Below are positions 8,697-16,838 of a DNA stretch of 51,838 nucleotides, one piece after another (within the stretch, counting starts at the first letter, position 1; every line of letters begins with the position of its first letter). The translations under genes and the position numbers were made by a program. This DNA comes from Nitrospirales bacterium. GTDB taxonomy: Bacteria; Nitrospirota; Nitrospiria; Nitrospirales; UBA8639. Under the pieces are notes generated by a model. The model did not search any database. It had not been told where the DNA came from and was given only the letters and a program-made list of their open reading frames with translations. The stretch covers positions 1 through 51,838 of the forward strand of contig BQIU01000021.1 of assembly GCA_021603905.1 (NCBI GenBank). The letters are read 5' to 3'.

Positions 8697-10847
8697 TTAG
8701 GACTCCGTTCCCTGTACGTAGGCCTCGTATCGCTGCTTGATTTCTCGGACATATTTCACGGGTTCAGAACATCGACAGTAGCCGTGCCGAGCGTGTTTGG
8801 CATACTTCCGTTTCGACAGCAAACGGATGGTCTCTTCGACATGTCCAAACCAACGATTTGGATTACGCCCCTGTTGTCTGGCCAAACGCCGTGCATCCAG
8901 CACGTGGCCTTGCCCCACATTGTACGCCGCCAACGTGAACCACATACGATCAGAAACCGAGAGTTCTGGTTCAAACCGGTCTCGGACCCAGCTCAAATAT
9001 TTTACGCCCGCATGAATGCCACTTTCAGGAGAACCGAGATCGTGAAATCCCAAACTTTTGGCTGTCCGAGGAAGCACTTGCATGAGTCCCACGGCTCCAG
9101 CCCACGAACGGGCATCAGGATCAAAGCGGCTTTCTTGATACATTTGCGCGACGATCAATCGCCAATCAAATCCGTATTGTGTTGCATACTGTTCAACAAG
9201 CGCGTCGTACGGAGAGAGTTCGCCAGTTTGGCTCACGCGTAGTTGTACGTGCTCGCGAATATCTCGTTCGTTTTCAAAATATTTCTGAACGGTGAGATTG
9301 TAGAAGACCCCACGATATTCTTTTTTCAGGAATGCATTAATGGCTTGTCGAAGGTTAGGATTCGTTCGACGCACGAGCCAGCCATGCTGTTTCGGATCGC
9401 CTAAGGGAAAGGCAGCACGTATATCCTGGCGCGAGGTTAGTTCGATATCGACGAGATGGCTATCTGCCACTGTCAAGTCGTATTCCCCTGATGCGACGCG
9501 AGCGATGATTTCTTCCGTTTCGAGTTCTTCTGGGGCTTCGATCAGTTCAAGTTGAATGCCTTGGTTCTGAAGAGCTTCGAGCGTGGTCCAATACGAGCTA
9601 CTTCGTCGCACCGCAAGGGTCCTACCTGCAAGGTCTTCGGGTTGTTGTAGTCGGTCCTCAGGTTCATCGTCACGGGCGACTACAATTTCAGAGATGGTGA
9701 AATATGGGCGGGAAAACGCGACGCCCTCGGTTTCTCGTTCAGGGGAAATGGTCATCGAAGCCGCAATCACATCGCCTTTTCCCTCACGCAGCCATGGAAG
9801 AAGATCCTTCCGGCTTGGAGGAACGATCATTTCCATGCGCAATTTGTGTTTTTTAGCAAAATGATGAGCTAATTCATATTCAAATCCCAATAATTTCCCA
9901 CGCCACAGAAAATATGTTGCCGGATTGTTTCTGGTGAGTACGCGTAACACACCATGGTGTTGAATGTTATCGAAATCTGCCGTGGAGAGTGTCGGTCGGG
10001 AATGCATCAGATTGGCTGCTGATAAAAATGTATTCAACTTGTTCAGTAAAACCGAAGAATCCGGGCGTACGCCCCAGGCTATGGGCCGCTCCTCTGTGAT
10101 GTCGAACGCCGCTCGCAAGTCTGATCGGTAGGTCTGTACAGTGCGTAGCAGCTCGTTGTCTGCCACGGAAACGTCAAATTTCCCTCGGGCCACGCGATCG
10201 AGAATTTGTTCTGTGTCCAAATGATCTGGTGCTTCTTGGACGATGATCTCAGGATATTTTGCCTTCAGCTGCTGAACGGTGTTCCAAAATGTTGAGGACC
10301 GTCGAACGACGATGGTTCGCCCCTTTAAATCCCCTAGATGGGTCAACTGTGTGTCGGATTCTCTCGTGACAAGTTGTTCGCGAACAATGTCGACCGGGAC
10401 GGTAAAGTTGATTTGAGATTGTCGTTCAGGAGTGATGGTCAGATTGGCCACGATAAGATCGCCCTTGCCTTCGAGCAAGGAGGGGATGAGGTCTTCATGG
10501 TTTTTGACTCGGACCCGAACGAATTTCACATTGAGATCACGCGCCAAGTCTTCCAATAAAAGATTGACTCGATCCTGAGGAGAACTTTGGCGTGGAAGAT
10601 AGTCAAGGGAAGCAAGTGGTGGACTCAATACGCGCACATACCCACGCGATAGGATCGCCTCGAGATCGCCTGTTTCCACATAGAGGGGGCCTGAAGGAAC
10701 AAACGCAGAGGGTTGAGAAGGCTTAGATGAGCTTTCTTGCGAATCGCAACTAACAAAGAGTAGCCCAATGAGGACGGCGCAACAACGAAGACTGGCAATA
10801 AAGAATGAATCGAAGGTCTTGACGCTGAGCGTTGGTGTAAACTTCAT
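8697..10847 (-). CDS. MltF-like lipoprotein: two solute-binding domains plus lytic transglycosylase
   Basis: A 716-residue envelope protein. Residues 1-34 form a lipoprotein signal ending in FVSC, so Cys34 is probably lipidated. Two SBP_bac_3 domains follow (about 68-280 and 298-520), then an SLT transglycosylase domain (about 545-690) with catalytic Glu572 in YQESRFDP, the GAVGLMQVLPRTA motif and AYNVGQGHV. Escherichia coli MltF has one binding domain and about 518 residues. Here the binding domain is duplicated: EGKGDLIVANLTITPER and EGKGDVIAASMTISPER, and GRTIVVRRSS and GRTLAVRRSS, recur about 230 residues apart. The expected role is cleavage of peptidoglycan glycan strands, modulated by muropeptide or amino-acid binding. 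It stands alone. Confidence 0.9.
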   Translation of the reverse strand: MKFTPTLSVKTFDSFFIASLRCCAVLIGLLFVSCDSQESSSKPSQPSAFVPSGPLYVETGDLEAILSRGYVRVLSPPLASLDYLPRQSSPQDRVNLLLEDLARDLNVKFVRVRVKNHEDLIPSLLEGKGDLIVANLTITPERQSQINFTVPVDIVREQLVTRESDTQLTHLGDLKGRTIVVRRSSTFWNTVQQLKAKYPEIIVQEAPDHLDTEQILDRVARGKFDVSVADNELLRTVQTYRSDLRAAFDITEERPIAWGVRPDSSVLLNKLNTFLSAANLMHSRPTLSTADFDNIQHHGVLRVLTRNNPATYFLWRGKLLGFEYELAHHFAKKHKLRMEMIVPPSRKDLLPWLREGKGDVIAASMTISPERETEGVAFSRPYFTISEIVVARDDEPEDRLQQPEDLAGRTLAVRRSSSYWTTLEALQNQGIQLELIEAPEELETEEIIARVASGEYDLTVADSHLVDIELTSRQDIRAAFPLGDPKQHGWLVRRTNPNLRQAINAFLKKEYRGVFYNLTVQKYFENERDIREHVQLRVSQTGELSPYDALVEQYATQYGFDWRLIVAQMYQESRFDPDARSWAGAVGLMQVLPRTAKSLGFHDLGSPESGIHAGVKYLSWVRDRFEPELSVSDRMWFTLAAYNVGQGHVLDARRLARQQGRNPNRWFGHVEETIRLLSKRKYAKHARHGYCRCSEPVKYVREIKQRYEAYVQGTES

Positions 10848-10903
10848 GTGCTCTCGGGTACAAAGGTCTCGACCTTGTAAAAGGCGGGATGATCTATTTT
10901 CTT

Positions 10904-11233
10904 CTATTTGTTGAGATAATCTCCAAGTATGCCTCGGCTGTGTTCATCATCATGGCAATACACGCAGAGGTTTTCCCAATTCGACCCGTTTGAAGGATTG
11001 TTGTGATGATTTCCGTCCTTATGATGCACGGTGAGCAGGTGTTGATTGGTACTGTCAAACTCTCTTGCGCATTTTGCACAGATAAGGCCATGAAGCTTCA
11101 GCGACTGTTCACGATAGTTGCTCGGACGCACGTTATGTTGCCGAAGTTCTTTGACGACCTCGTCAATGGGCTTATCTGTTTCGACCTTTTGAAGACGTCG
11201 CAGCTTGTTACGTCCCCTGTATTGGCCTCCCAT
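10904..11233 (-). CDS. yajD: HNH nuclease, YajD family
   Basis: A 109-residue HNH protein of the same size as E. coli YajD. The zinc ligands are CAKC and CVYC, and the catalytic core is TVHHKDGNHHNNPSNGSNW, with DDEHSRG after it. This matches YajD closely (VHH, NNP, GSNW and YCHD-EHS are shared). Purified homologues have metal-dependent nuclease activity, but the physiological role is unknown. It lies 56 bases upstream of the transglycosylase gene on the same strand, and a strong hairpin precedes it. Confidence 0.92.
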   Translation of the reverse strand: MGGQYRGRNKLRRLQKVETDKPIDEVVKELRQHNVRPSNYREQSLKLHGLICAKCAREFDSTNQHLLTVHHKDGNHHNNPSNGSNWENLCVYCHDDEHSRGILGDYLNK

Positions 11234-11300
11234 TGTTGGTCACCTCCTATCGATTCACGAGCAGCCCCTGGTCTTGTCAGAATTTCTTAGTATATGGCTG

Positions 11301-11337
11301 TCATGCAGAACACGCTGGAATAGCGTGTCCTGCATGA
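11301..11337. terminator. Strong hairpin between lipoprotein gene and yajD
   Basis: TCATGCAGAACACGCT (11301-11316) pairs with AGCGTGTCCTGCATGA (11322-11337) with one mismatch around a five-base loop. It lies just after the stop of the minus-strand lipoprotein gene, so it is a likely transcription terminator or 3' processing barrier. No T-run follows on the minus strand. Confidence 0.55.
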
Positions 11338-11352
11338 ATAAGAGTTTCTGAA

Positions 11353-11787
11353 TTATTTCAATGCCTCAAGAGTGCTGCGCATTTCCTCTAATTCCTTCTT
11401 AAAGAGAGTCAAATGTTCATCGCGTTGCGGTTGGTCATCTTTAAATTTCCACACCCGTTTAAACACAGACCAGAGTTCCTTGTTATGGGTGACAGCGAGG
11501 TCGTAGGTGGGTGTCAGCTGTTTAGCTTCATCCACACAGCACAAAGTATTATCGAACGCATGAAATTGATTGTGCAAATTGTCTAATGCCAGGTCTTTTC
11601 CTTTTTTACCCATGGCCGCATCCGCACTCTTGTCCATCATGTCTGCAAGGTTCAGCAGTGTGTCGACGTTGGTGGTACCTTTCGCCTTCTGCCTGAATTC
11701 ATCCGCTTGAGGATAGAACAGATAGCTGCAGCCACTGAGGCCCATGAGCAAAACTGCAGATGCTAAGATTGTTGTGAATTTTTTCAT
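11353..11787 (-). CDS. Small lipoprotein of unknown function
   Basis: The start is ATG 11787, with GGAGG (11793-11797) five bases upstream; a longer frame would use the GTG inside that site. The product has 144 residues. A lipoprotein signal ends in LMGLSGC, so the Cys should be lipidated. The mature part is helical and charged, with two adjacent cysteines (TLCCVDEAK). I do not recognise the family. It stands alone and is followed by a strong hairpin. Confidence 0.78.
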   Translation of the reverse strand: MKKFTTILASAVLLMGLSGCSYLFYPQADEFRQKAKGTTNVDTLLNLADMMDKSADAAMGKKGKDLALDNLHNQFHAFDNTLCCVDEAKQLTPTYDLAVTHNKELWSVFKRVWKFKDDQPQRDEHLTLFKKELEEMRSTLEALK

Positions 11788-12385
11788 ACATTCCTCCACT
11801 GTTAATAATGTGACTGATTGTTGTGACGATTGTTTTATAGATTCTCAATCTCTTTTCTTGCCATTCTTGTTCATCTGTACTTTATCGTAGCTGGATCAGC
11901 TCGGCTAGACAACCTCATGAAAGGGCAAAACATAATAGGCGAGTCAGGATCGATTTTACACCAAATGAAGTATGTTCTGTATGCTTGCTCTTAAATTCCC
12001 TTGGCACAGCCACGAAACATTTCTCGGTAACATGTTTACTTATGGTAGTAGAAGGTCTTTGGTAATGTGAAGTAGATAAAAGTCAATATGTTTGCTGACA
12101 TCTGTACTCTGGAATGTTCATAATATGGTGTCTGACCCCATTATGATTAATTCGATACGTGTGTGTATTGGTTCAGATACGTCTTCTCTGCCTTCTTTCT
12201 TGGCTCTTGGATTTGCCATTGCGTTTTTTTAAGAGGAATTTCATCATGCATTAGAGTCGTTTGCTTACTTCGAGTATTTTTTTCACTCTCTCTTACGGTT
12301 TTGGTATAGTCGTTGCATTTGTTATGTCAGTATGACGAGCACATGTTGAGCCGAAGTCCAAAAAACAAACTACTGTTTTCAAGAA
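11788..12385. other. Long intergenic region upstream of the cytochrome-porin gene
   Basis: Nearly 600 bases between divergent genes contain no convincing gene. They hold GTCTGACCCC at 12130-12139, a motif found in two other gaps of this window, and a candidate promoter at 12282-12310. Confidence 0.45.
12282..12310 (+). promoter_or_regulatory. Candidate sigma-70 promoter for the cytochrome-porin operon
   Basis: TTCACT (12282-12287) and TATAGT (12305-12310) are 17 bases apart, each close to the consensus -35 and -10. This would give a leader of about 70 nt before the gene at 12386. It is called on sequence match alone. Confidence 0.4.
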
Positions 12386-13618
12386 ATGCTGGCGTTATTG
12401 ATGATGAACCACATGGTTTGGCATTCTATAGTTATCTTATTGCTAGCCGTCATGTTCAGCGGCCTTTATTTCGCTATCATCAAATTTCCCGAAGCGCATG
12501 CACTACCGCAATTCACCAGGCTCTACGAACTGAAGTGCAGCAAATGTCATCTTGCCCCTCCCAGCCTCAACAGTACAGGTAGGAGGTTTTTGCAGAATGG
12601 GTACAGGTTCTTTAGAGAAGAGCGGGATAAGAAGACCATCAAGGATTTGATCAAGCTGGATCGCACCATTCCGTTGGGCGCATGGATATCATCCCAACCG
12701 TATGAGAACAAAAATGGGGATGACCGAGTCAGACCTTTCCAGGATGCCAGGCTCTATGTCGGCGGCGGAATCTACAAGGATATTTCGGCATTTATGCGAT
12801 GGGATCTCGAGAGAGAAAAGGATTATCGATTTGGTTCTCAACTTGCGACGCTGAGTTACAATCCCACCGATCTCCTCAATGCCCATGTTTCCTGGACGAG
12901 TGTCACGTTTCACGATATCAGTGACACGCTGCATAACTCACGTCAACTCACACTGAAACCGAATTCGGTGATCAGCCAGTCGTTTGGCGGAGCGGATAAT
13001 AACGGCACGCTTTCTTCGCCGCGACAAGGAGTTCATGTATCTGGCTGGCTCACGAAAAATCTATTTTATACGCTGGGGTATAGCGGAAACGCCGAGGACA
13101 CCATTATCGGAAATCTCTCAACCCTTTCAGGACGACTGGCCTTTGATATTGTACCGATGACCGGCTATGACTCTTTTGCGATTACGGCTGGGGCGTTTGG
13201 CATGTCTGGACTCAGCAAGAACTCGAATAGTCGAAAGTTTGATCGCATTGTCAGTGATGTGCAGATGGACATCCCGATTATTTATGCTCCCGTTCCCGGC
13301 GTCATTCGCTTGTCGGGGGCGTATCTATGGGCGAAAGACGATCTTGGACAAGGAAGATCTGCGCACAATCGCGCATGGTATGCGCAGGCGCTTTTTGCGT
13401 CGATGTCGAAGGGAGACCCAAAATGGGTCCCAGTTGTTCGATATGACGAGTACACGAAGAATGACCGGCAAGATGTCTTCAGTGAATTGACCCTCAACCT
13501 CACCTATTATTTCGTAGAAAATTTTAGAGCACACCTGGAGCATTGGAGACAATTGGACGTTCCTGCTGGTTCAGATAAGGACCGCAGTGTGATCTTCCGG
13601 TTTGTCTACTTGTATTAA
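12386..13618 (+). CDS. Cyc2-like fused monohaem cytochrome c and outer-membrane porin
   Basis: A protein of up to 410 residues. A signal segment (about 11-36) ends in AHA, followed at once by a short cytochrome part with one haem site, CSKCH (Cys51-His55), in the context LPQFTRLYELKCSKCHLAPP...NSTGRRFLQNGYRF. The rest (about 100-410) is rich in alternating polar and aromatic strands and ends in FRFVYLY, as expected for an outer-membrane beta-barrel. This order, a tiny haem domain before a porin, and the C-x-x-C-H then P-x-L-x-x-x-G-R-x-F-x-x-x-G-Y spacing, are those of Cyc2, the outer-membrane Fe(II)-oxidising cytochrome. The stop overlaps the next start (TAATG). The exact start is uncertain: ATGs also lie at 12401, 12404 and 12413, and none has a strong binding site. 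Iron oxidation is inference. Confidence 0.72.
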   Translation: MLALLMMNHMVWHSIVILLLAVMFSGLYFAIIKFPEAHALPQFTRLYELKCSKCHLAPPSLNSTGRRFLQNGYRFFREERDKKTIKDLIKLDRTIPLGAWISSQPYENKNGDDRVRPFQDARLYVGGGIYKDISAFMRWDLEREKDYRFGSQLATLSYNPTDLLNAHVSWTSVTFHDISDTLHNSRQLTLKPNSVISQSFGGADNNGTLSSPRQGVHVSGWLTKNLFYTLGYSGNAEDTIIGNLSTLSGRLAFDIVPMTGYDSFAITAGAFGMSGLSKNSNSRKFDRIVSDVQMDIPIIYAPVPGVIRLSGAYLWAKDDLGQGRSAHNRAWYAQALFASMSKGDPKWVPVVRYDEYTKNDRQDVFSELTLNLTYYFVENFRAHLEHWRQLDVPAGSDKDRSVIFRFVYLY

Positions 13619-14685
13619 TGATGAAACATCTCTTTCTAATATCAATCATGCTTTTCTTGCTAACGCCCATGTTCTTAAACGCGGGTCCTCACGAAACACT
13701 GGGTATCTGGGACGAAAACACCCCGGTCTATCAGGTCTTGAAAGATTTAGGTGCCCCGATGCCTGAGCATTATATCCCACAGCGCGACCCGGAGGTGGTG
13801 AAGCGAGGTGAGGAAATCGTCAAATACGGCGTGACCCAAGGACCTGACGGCACCACATCAAATGTGCAGTCTCAATTCTTTGTGTGCATTGATTGTCACA
13901 ATCTTCAACGAGAAGATCCAGATCTCAGGGCAAGCGATCCGGAAGCCCGGTTGGATTATGCGATTCAAAACAGAAAGCGGTTTTTGCCGGGGACAACCTT
14001 CTATGGAATCGTGAACCGAACGACGTGGTACAACGGCGACTATCAGAGAAAGTATGGGGATTTTGCTGCTCATGCCAATAAAAATTTGGTTAATGCGATA
14101 CAACTCTGTGCGACGAAATGTGCAATGGGCAGAAAACTGGATGATTGGGAAGTCCAATCGGTCCTCGCGTATTTTTGGTCTCTCGAATTAAAGCTCCGAG
14201 ATCTGAGCCTGACCGAATCGGACTGGAGGAAATTAAGGCTGGCCTCCCTTCAGCCCGTCAACAATCAAGATCTGATCTCGTGGTTGAAAGGGTTTTATTT
14301 GAGTGCAGCACCAGCGACTTTTTCCAAGCCTCCTGCGCCTATTATGGTGTCAGATCCCTATGTGCCCGATATTGAAAATGGAAAAGCCATTTATGTCTTG
14401 AGTTGTATGAGCTGTCATAAAACTGGCGGCATAACGTCTTTCCCGCTTGCAAACTCCGAAGTGACGTACCAGCTTTTGCGCGACCACACGGCTTTTGGTG
14501 CCAATTTTTCTGTCTACAAGGCGGTTCGAAACGGGATTAAAGCGAGCCCTGGCAAAGGTTATATGCCGAATTTCCCGTTACAACGCATGAGCGATAACCA
14601 GTTGCAGGATTTACAGGCATTTATCAAGAATCAGGCAACACACGACCCATTGCCGCTCGAACCATTCGTCGATTGGATCAATTAA
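13618..14685 (+). CDS. Periplasmic dihaem cytochrome c
   Basis: A 355-residue exported protein (signal 1-22). Two c-haem sites are present: CIDCH (90-94) and CMSCH (263-267). Met316 in GYMPNFP is the probable sixth ligand of haem 2, and Met170 in CAMGRKLDDWE could serve haem 1. A further pair, Cys164 and Cys168 (CATKC), is not a haem motif and may form a disulphide. Each half resembles a cytochrome-c class I fold. The start overlaps the stop of the cytochrome-porin gene by one base, so the two are translationally coupled. The natural reading is that this protein takes electrons from the outer-membrane cytochrome across the periplasm. Confidence 0.85.
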   Translation: MMKHLFLISIMLFLLTPMFLNAGPHETLGIWDENTPVYQVLKDLGAPMPEHYIPQRDPEVVKRGEEIVKYGVTQGPDGTTSNVQSQFFVCIDCHNLQREDPDLRASDPEARLDYAIQNRKRFLPGTTFYGIVNRTTWYNGDYQRKYGDFAAHANKNLVNAIQLCATKCAMGRKLDDWEVQSVLAYFWSLELKLRDLSLTESDWRKLRLASLQPVNNQDLISWLKGFYLSAAPATFSKPPAPIMVSDPYVPDIENGKAIYVLSCMSCHKTGGITSFPLANSEVTYQLLRDHTAFGANFSVYKAVRNGIKASPGKGYMPNFPLQRMSDNQLQDLQAFIKNQATHDPLPLEPFVDWIN

Positions 14686-14920
14686 CTAGGCATACAGAGG
14701 ATTTCTTCTTTGTTAAATTAAGGAGAATATCGGGTTGGTTTTTCTTAATGGGAAGCCTGGAGAGGTATGGCAAGAATGATGCTGTCTAAGTATGATGAAG
14801 CAAGAAATTGATTTCTTTTGGAGAGGTCATACTAATGAGGTCAGGTTCCAAAACCTGAATGTCTCTACACGCGAGAGTAGGAATGAGAGATCATCAAAAA
14901 ATGGAGAAGGAAAGATTTGT

Positions 14921-15553
14921 ATGAAAGCCGATTTCTGGCACGACAGATGGCAACACAATCAGATCGGTTTCCACAATAGCGAAGTCCACCCATTGTTGAT
15001 TCGCTTTTGGCCGACGCTGGAATTATCGACGGACGCCAGGGTGCTGGTACCACTGGCAGGCAAATCGCTGGACGTTCGTTGGCTGGCAGAGCAGGGCCAT
15101 GCTGTGACGGCTGTGGAATTGAACAAGTTGGCAGTCGAGGCTTTTTTTACAGAGCAGCAATGGCCTGCGACGCAAACCCATCGCCCGCAGCATATCGTTT
15201 TCCACCACGAGACACTCGAATTCTGGGTGGGGGATTTGTTTGCTCTCGAGAACGAGAATTTAATGGCTTTTGAGGGAGTCTACGACCGGGCGGCATTGAT
15301 CGCACTCCCACCAGAAATGCGTGCTGGTTATGTCGAGACGATAAGTGCATTATTAAAACCTGGCGCGAAATATCTGCTGATTAGCCTGGAATATCCTGAC
15401 GACACGCTAAGCGGACCTCCCTTTGCCATTGATGGCCAAGAGATTGACAGATTGTTTCATGAAAGTTTTTCCATCCATTTTCACAGTAGACACCCCTCTG
15501 AGGTGAAGGGACATCCCTGTTTCGAAACTGTGTACACATTGCAACGGCTATAG
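14921..15553 (+). CDS. tpm: Thiopurine S-methyltransferase family protein
   Basis: A 210-residue SAM-dependent enzyme of the TPMT family (bacterial members about 218 residues). It begins FWHDRWQHNQIGFH, the family's signature, and has VLVPLAGKSLDVRWLAEQGH (SAM-binding loop), YDRAALIALP and LEYPDDTLSGPPF. Bacterial TPMTs methylate thiols, selenium and tellurium compounds. I chose ATG 14921 because GGAGAAGGAAAG lies just upstream; the open frame from 14792 has no such support and the added residues are not family-like. Its stop lies inside a perfect 24-bp palindrome at the end of a dispersed repeat. Confidence 0.93.
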   Translation: MKADFWHDRWQHNQIGFHNSEVHPLLIRFWPTLELSTDARVLVPLAGKSLDVRWLAEQGHAVTAVELNKLAVEAFFTEQQWPATQTHRPQHIVFHHETLEFWVGDLFALENENLMAFEGVYDRAALIALPPEMRAGYVETISALLKPGAKYLLISLEYPDDTLSGPPFAIDGQEIDRLFHESFSIHFHSRHPSEVKGHPCFETVYTLQRL

Positions 15554-15562
15554 CCGTTGCAA
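15539..15562. repeat. Perfect 24-bp palindrome over the tpm stop codon
   Basis: TTGCAACGGCTA is followed directly by its reverse complement. The last codons and the TAG stop of tpm lie inside. It forms the left border of the dispersed element at 15548-15643 and could act as a 3'-end hairpin for tpm. Confidence 0.7.
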
Positions 15563-15643
15563 ATAACTTCCGCTGGTTGAAACGTTGTGCCGCTCTAGGT
15601 TAGTTGTATTTTTCTGTTTGGAACTTATTTGGATTCGCTATAG
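15548..15643 (-). repeat. Dispersed element, copy A (CTATAG ends, 96 bp)
   Basis: Read on the minus strand, the sequence from CTATAGCGAATCCAAATAAG to CGGCTATAG closely matches the first 80-odd bases of the copy at 22321-22509: shared blocks include TAGCGAATCCAAATA, GTTCCAA, GAAAAATAC/GGAAAATAC and AGCGGAAGTTAT. Both ends read CTATAGC inwards, so it looks like a small non-autonomous element with short terminal inverted repeats. It has no coding capacity. Confidence 0.6.
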
Positions 15644-15842
15644 ACGTGTAAACGTGAATGCAAGAACATATAAGATGAGTCTGGAAAGATATATTCTTCT
15701 TAGTGAGGCGTGCATGAAGATGCTTTGAAAAGAGTGAGGAGCAAGGAGAAGGAATCCATTGCGCGAACTCTTGATAGGAATAATAAAGCCAGATCTGACC
15801 TTAAAATCAAAGGGACGTATCGAGGAGGTGTGAAAAATTATA

Positions 15843-16751
15843 ATGACGTGTATCTGTCAGCAGCATTATGACGAAGCACATCCTATTCGCGATAGTTTTG
15901 CGACTGTTCGTCAAAATTGCCCTGCCCTTAGAGAGGTTTTGCTTCCTGACACGGCTTGGCAACTAGCGTCAAAGCGAATGGATGAACTGTCAGATCCTTC
16001 AAAGCATCGTTCATATTTGCTCTTAGCTTATGAGCATGGAGTTCTGGCGAAAATCACCGCCCCTATTCATCGGTTTCTTTTAATCGACGCACATCCCCAT
16101 AATAACTTCACTAAACAGTATCGAAAGGACCTTCAGGAGCGGTGGATCATTGAGAGCGACCCCACGAAGCGTCACGAACGTTATAGACGATTCTTCGGTA
16201 AACTCGTTGAACTTTTGGTCTGTCAAACACTCACAGAAAGAGAATGGACCGTCACCGGGTTAGAGGCGCTTGGGGCATGTGCCGACATTATTGCTGTATC
16301 TCCGGAAAACATGGCAAATTCATTGAGCGTGAAATACATTGGTCAGAGTACTTACGACTTTGAACAGAATCTCAGTACACTTGTAGGGGGCCCTACTATC
16401 GGAGTTGGATCTCCCTATGATGCTATCAACTATCTCCTATTCAGGATTTACGAGGCGGCATATCAGCTCCAAAACTTCTCAACCCCAAAAATCGCAATAA
16501 TCGTCATCGATGCTATGACGTGGCATGTTTTTGAAGAGCCGCTGGAAAGCCAGTGGGTGTGTTGGACTCAACCTGCGTTTTGCCGCGGCAGTTGTAATTG
16601 GGATAACTTCCTACAAAAACAGTATGGGCGGTATCCGACTATTCGTAGAGACCTTTCCGACATTGTGCGAACTCTTAACAGGATATTTGTTTTCGAGATG
16701 AATAGTCAGTATGAGTTTGTGCTCAAGCATGATGAACAACTGGGCGTGTAA
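15843..16751 (+). CDS. Orphan protein with possible nuclease-like region
   Basis: A 302-residue soluble protein I do not recognise. GAGGAGGTG (15821-15829) precedes the ATG, somewhat far at 13 bases. A region around residues 117-165 has a helix with Glu (KLVELLVCQTL), a strand with Asp (GACADIIAV) and then LSVKYIGQ, reminiscent of the PD-(D/E)XK nuclease core, though the third motif is S-V-K and not E-x-K. An aromatic, cysteine-containing stretch (WVCWTQPAFCRGSCNWDNF) follows later. The gene stands alone, 88 bases before an IS element and after a dispersed repeat, which suggests an accessory gene. The nuclease idea is weak. Confidence 0.6.
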   Translation: MTCICQQHYDEAHPIRDSFATVRQNCPALREVLLPDTAWQLASKRMDELSDPSKHRSYLLLAYEHGVLAKITAPIHRFLLIDAHPHNNFTKQYRKDLQERWIIESDPTKRHERYRRFFGKLVELLVCQTLTEREWTVTGLEALGACADIIAVSPENMANSLSVKYIGQSTYDFEQNLSTLVGGPTIGVGSPYDAINYLLFRIYEAAYQLQNFSTPKIAIIVIDAMTWHVFEEPLESQWVCWTQPAFCRGSCNWDNFLQKQYGRYPTIRRDLSDIVRTLNRIFVFEMNSQYEFVLKHDEQLGV

Positions 16752-16829
16752 AATGAGTGTCACAGCTTTCCCTTTACTTACAATGGTTTTAGAGGTAGCA
16801 CACATTAGAGGGTAAAGAATAGGAAAAGG

Positions 16830-16838
16830 GGACATTCT
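16830..16838. repeat. Left target-site duplication of the IS element
   Basis: GGACATTCT directly precedes the left terminal repeat and recurs at 18181-18189 directly after the right one. Nine bases is the duplication length of IS10-type elements. Confidence 0.9.

Noticed and set aside
14792..14920. N-terminal extension of tpm
   Set aside because: The added residues are not family-like, and a good binding site lies before ATG 14921.
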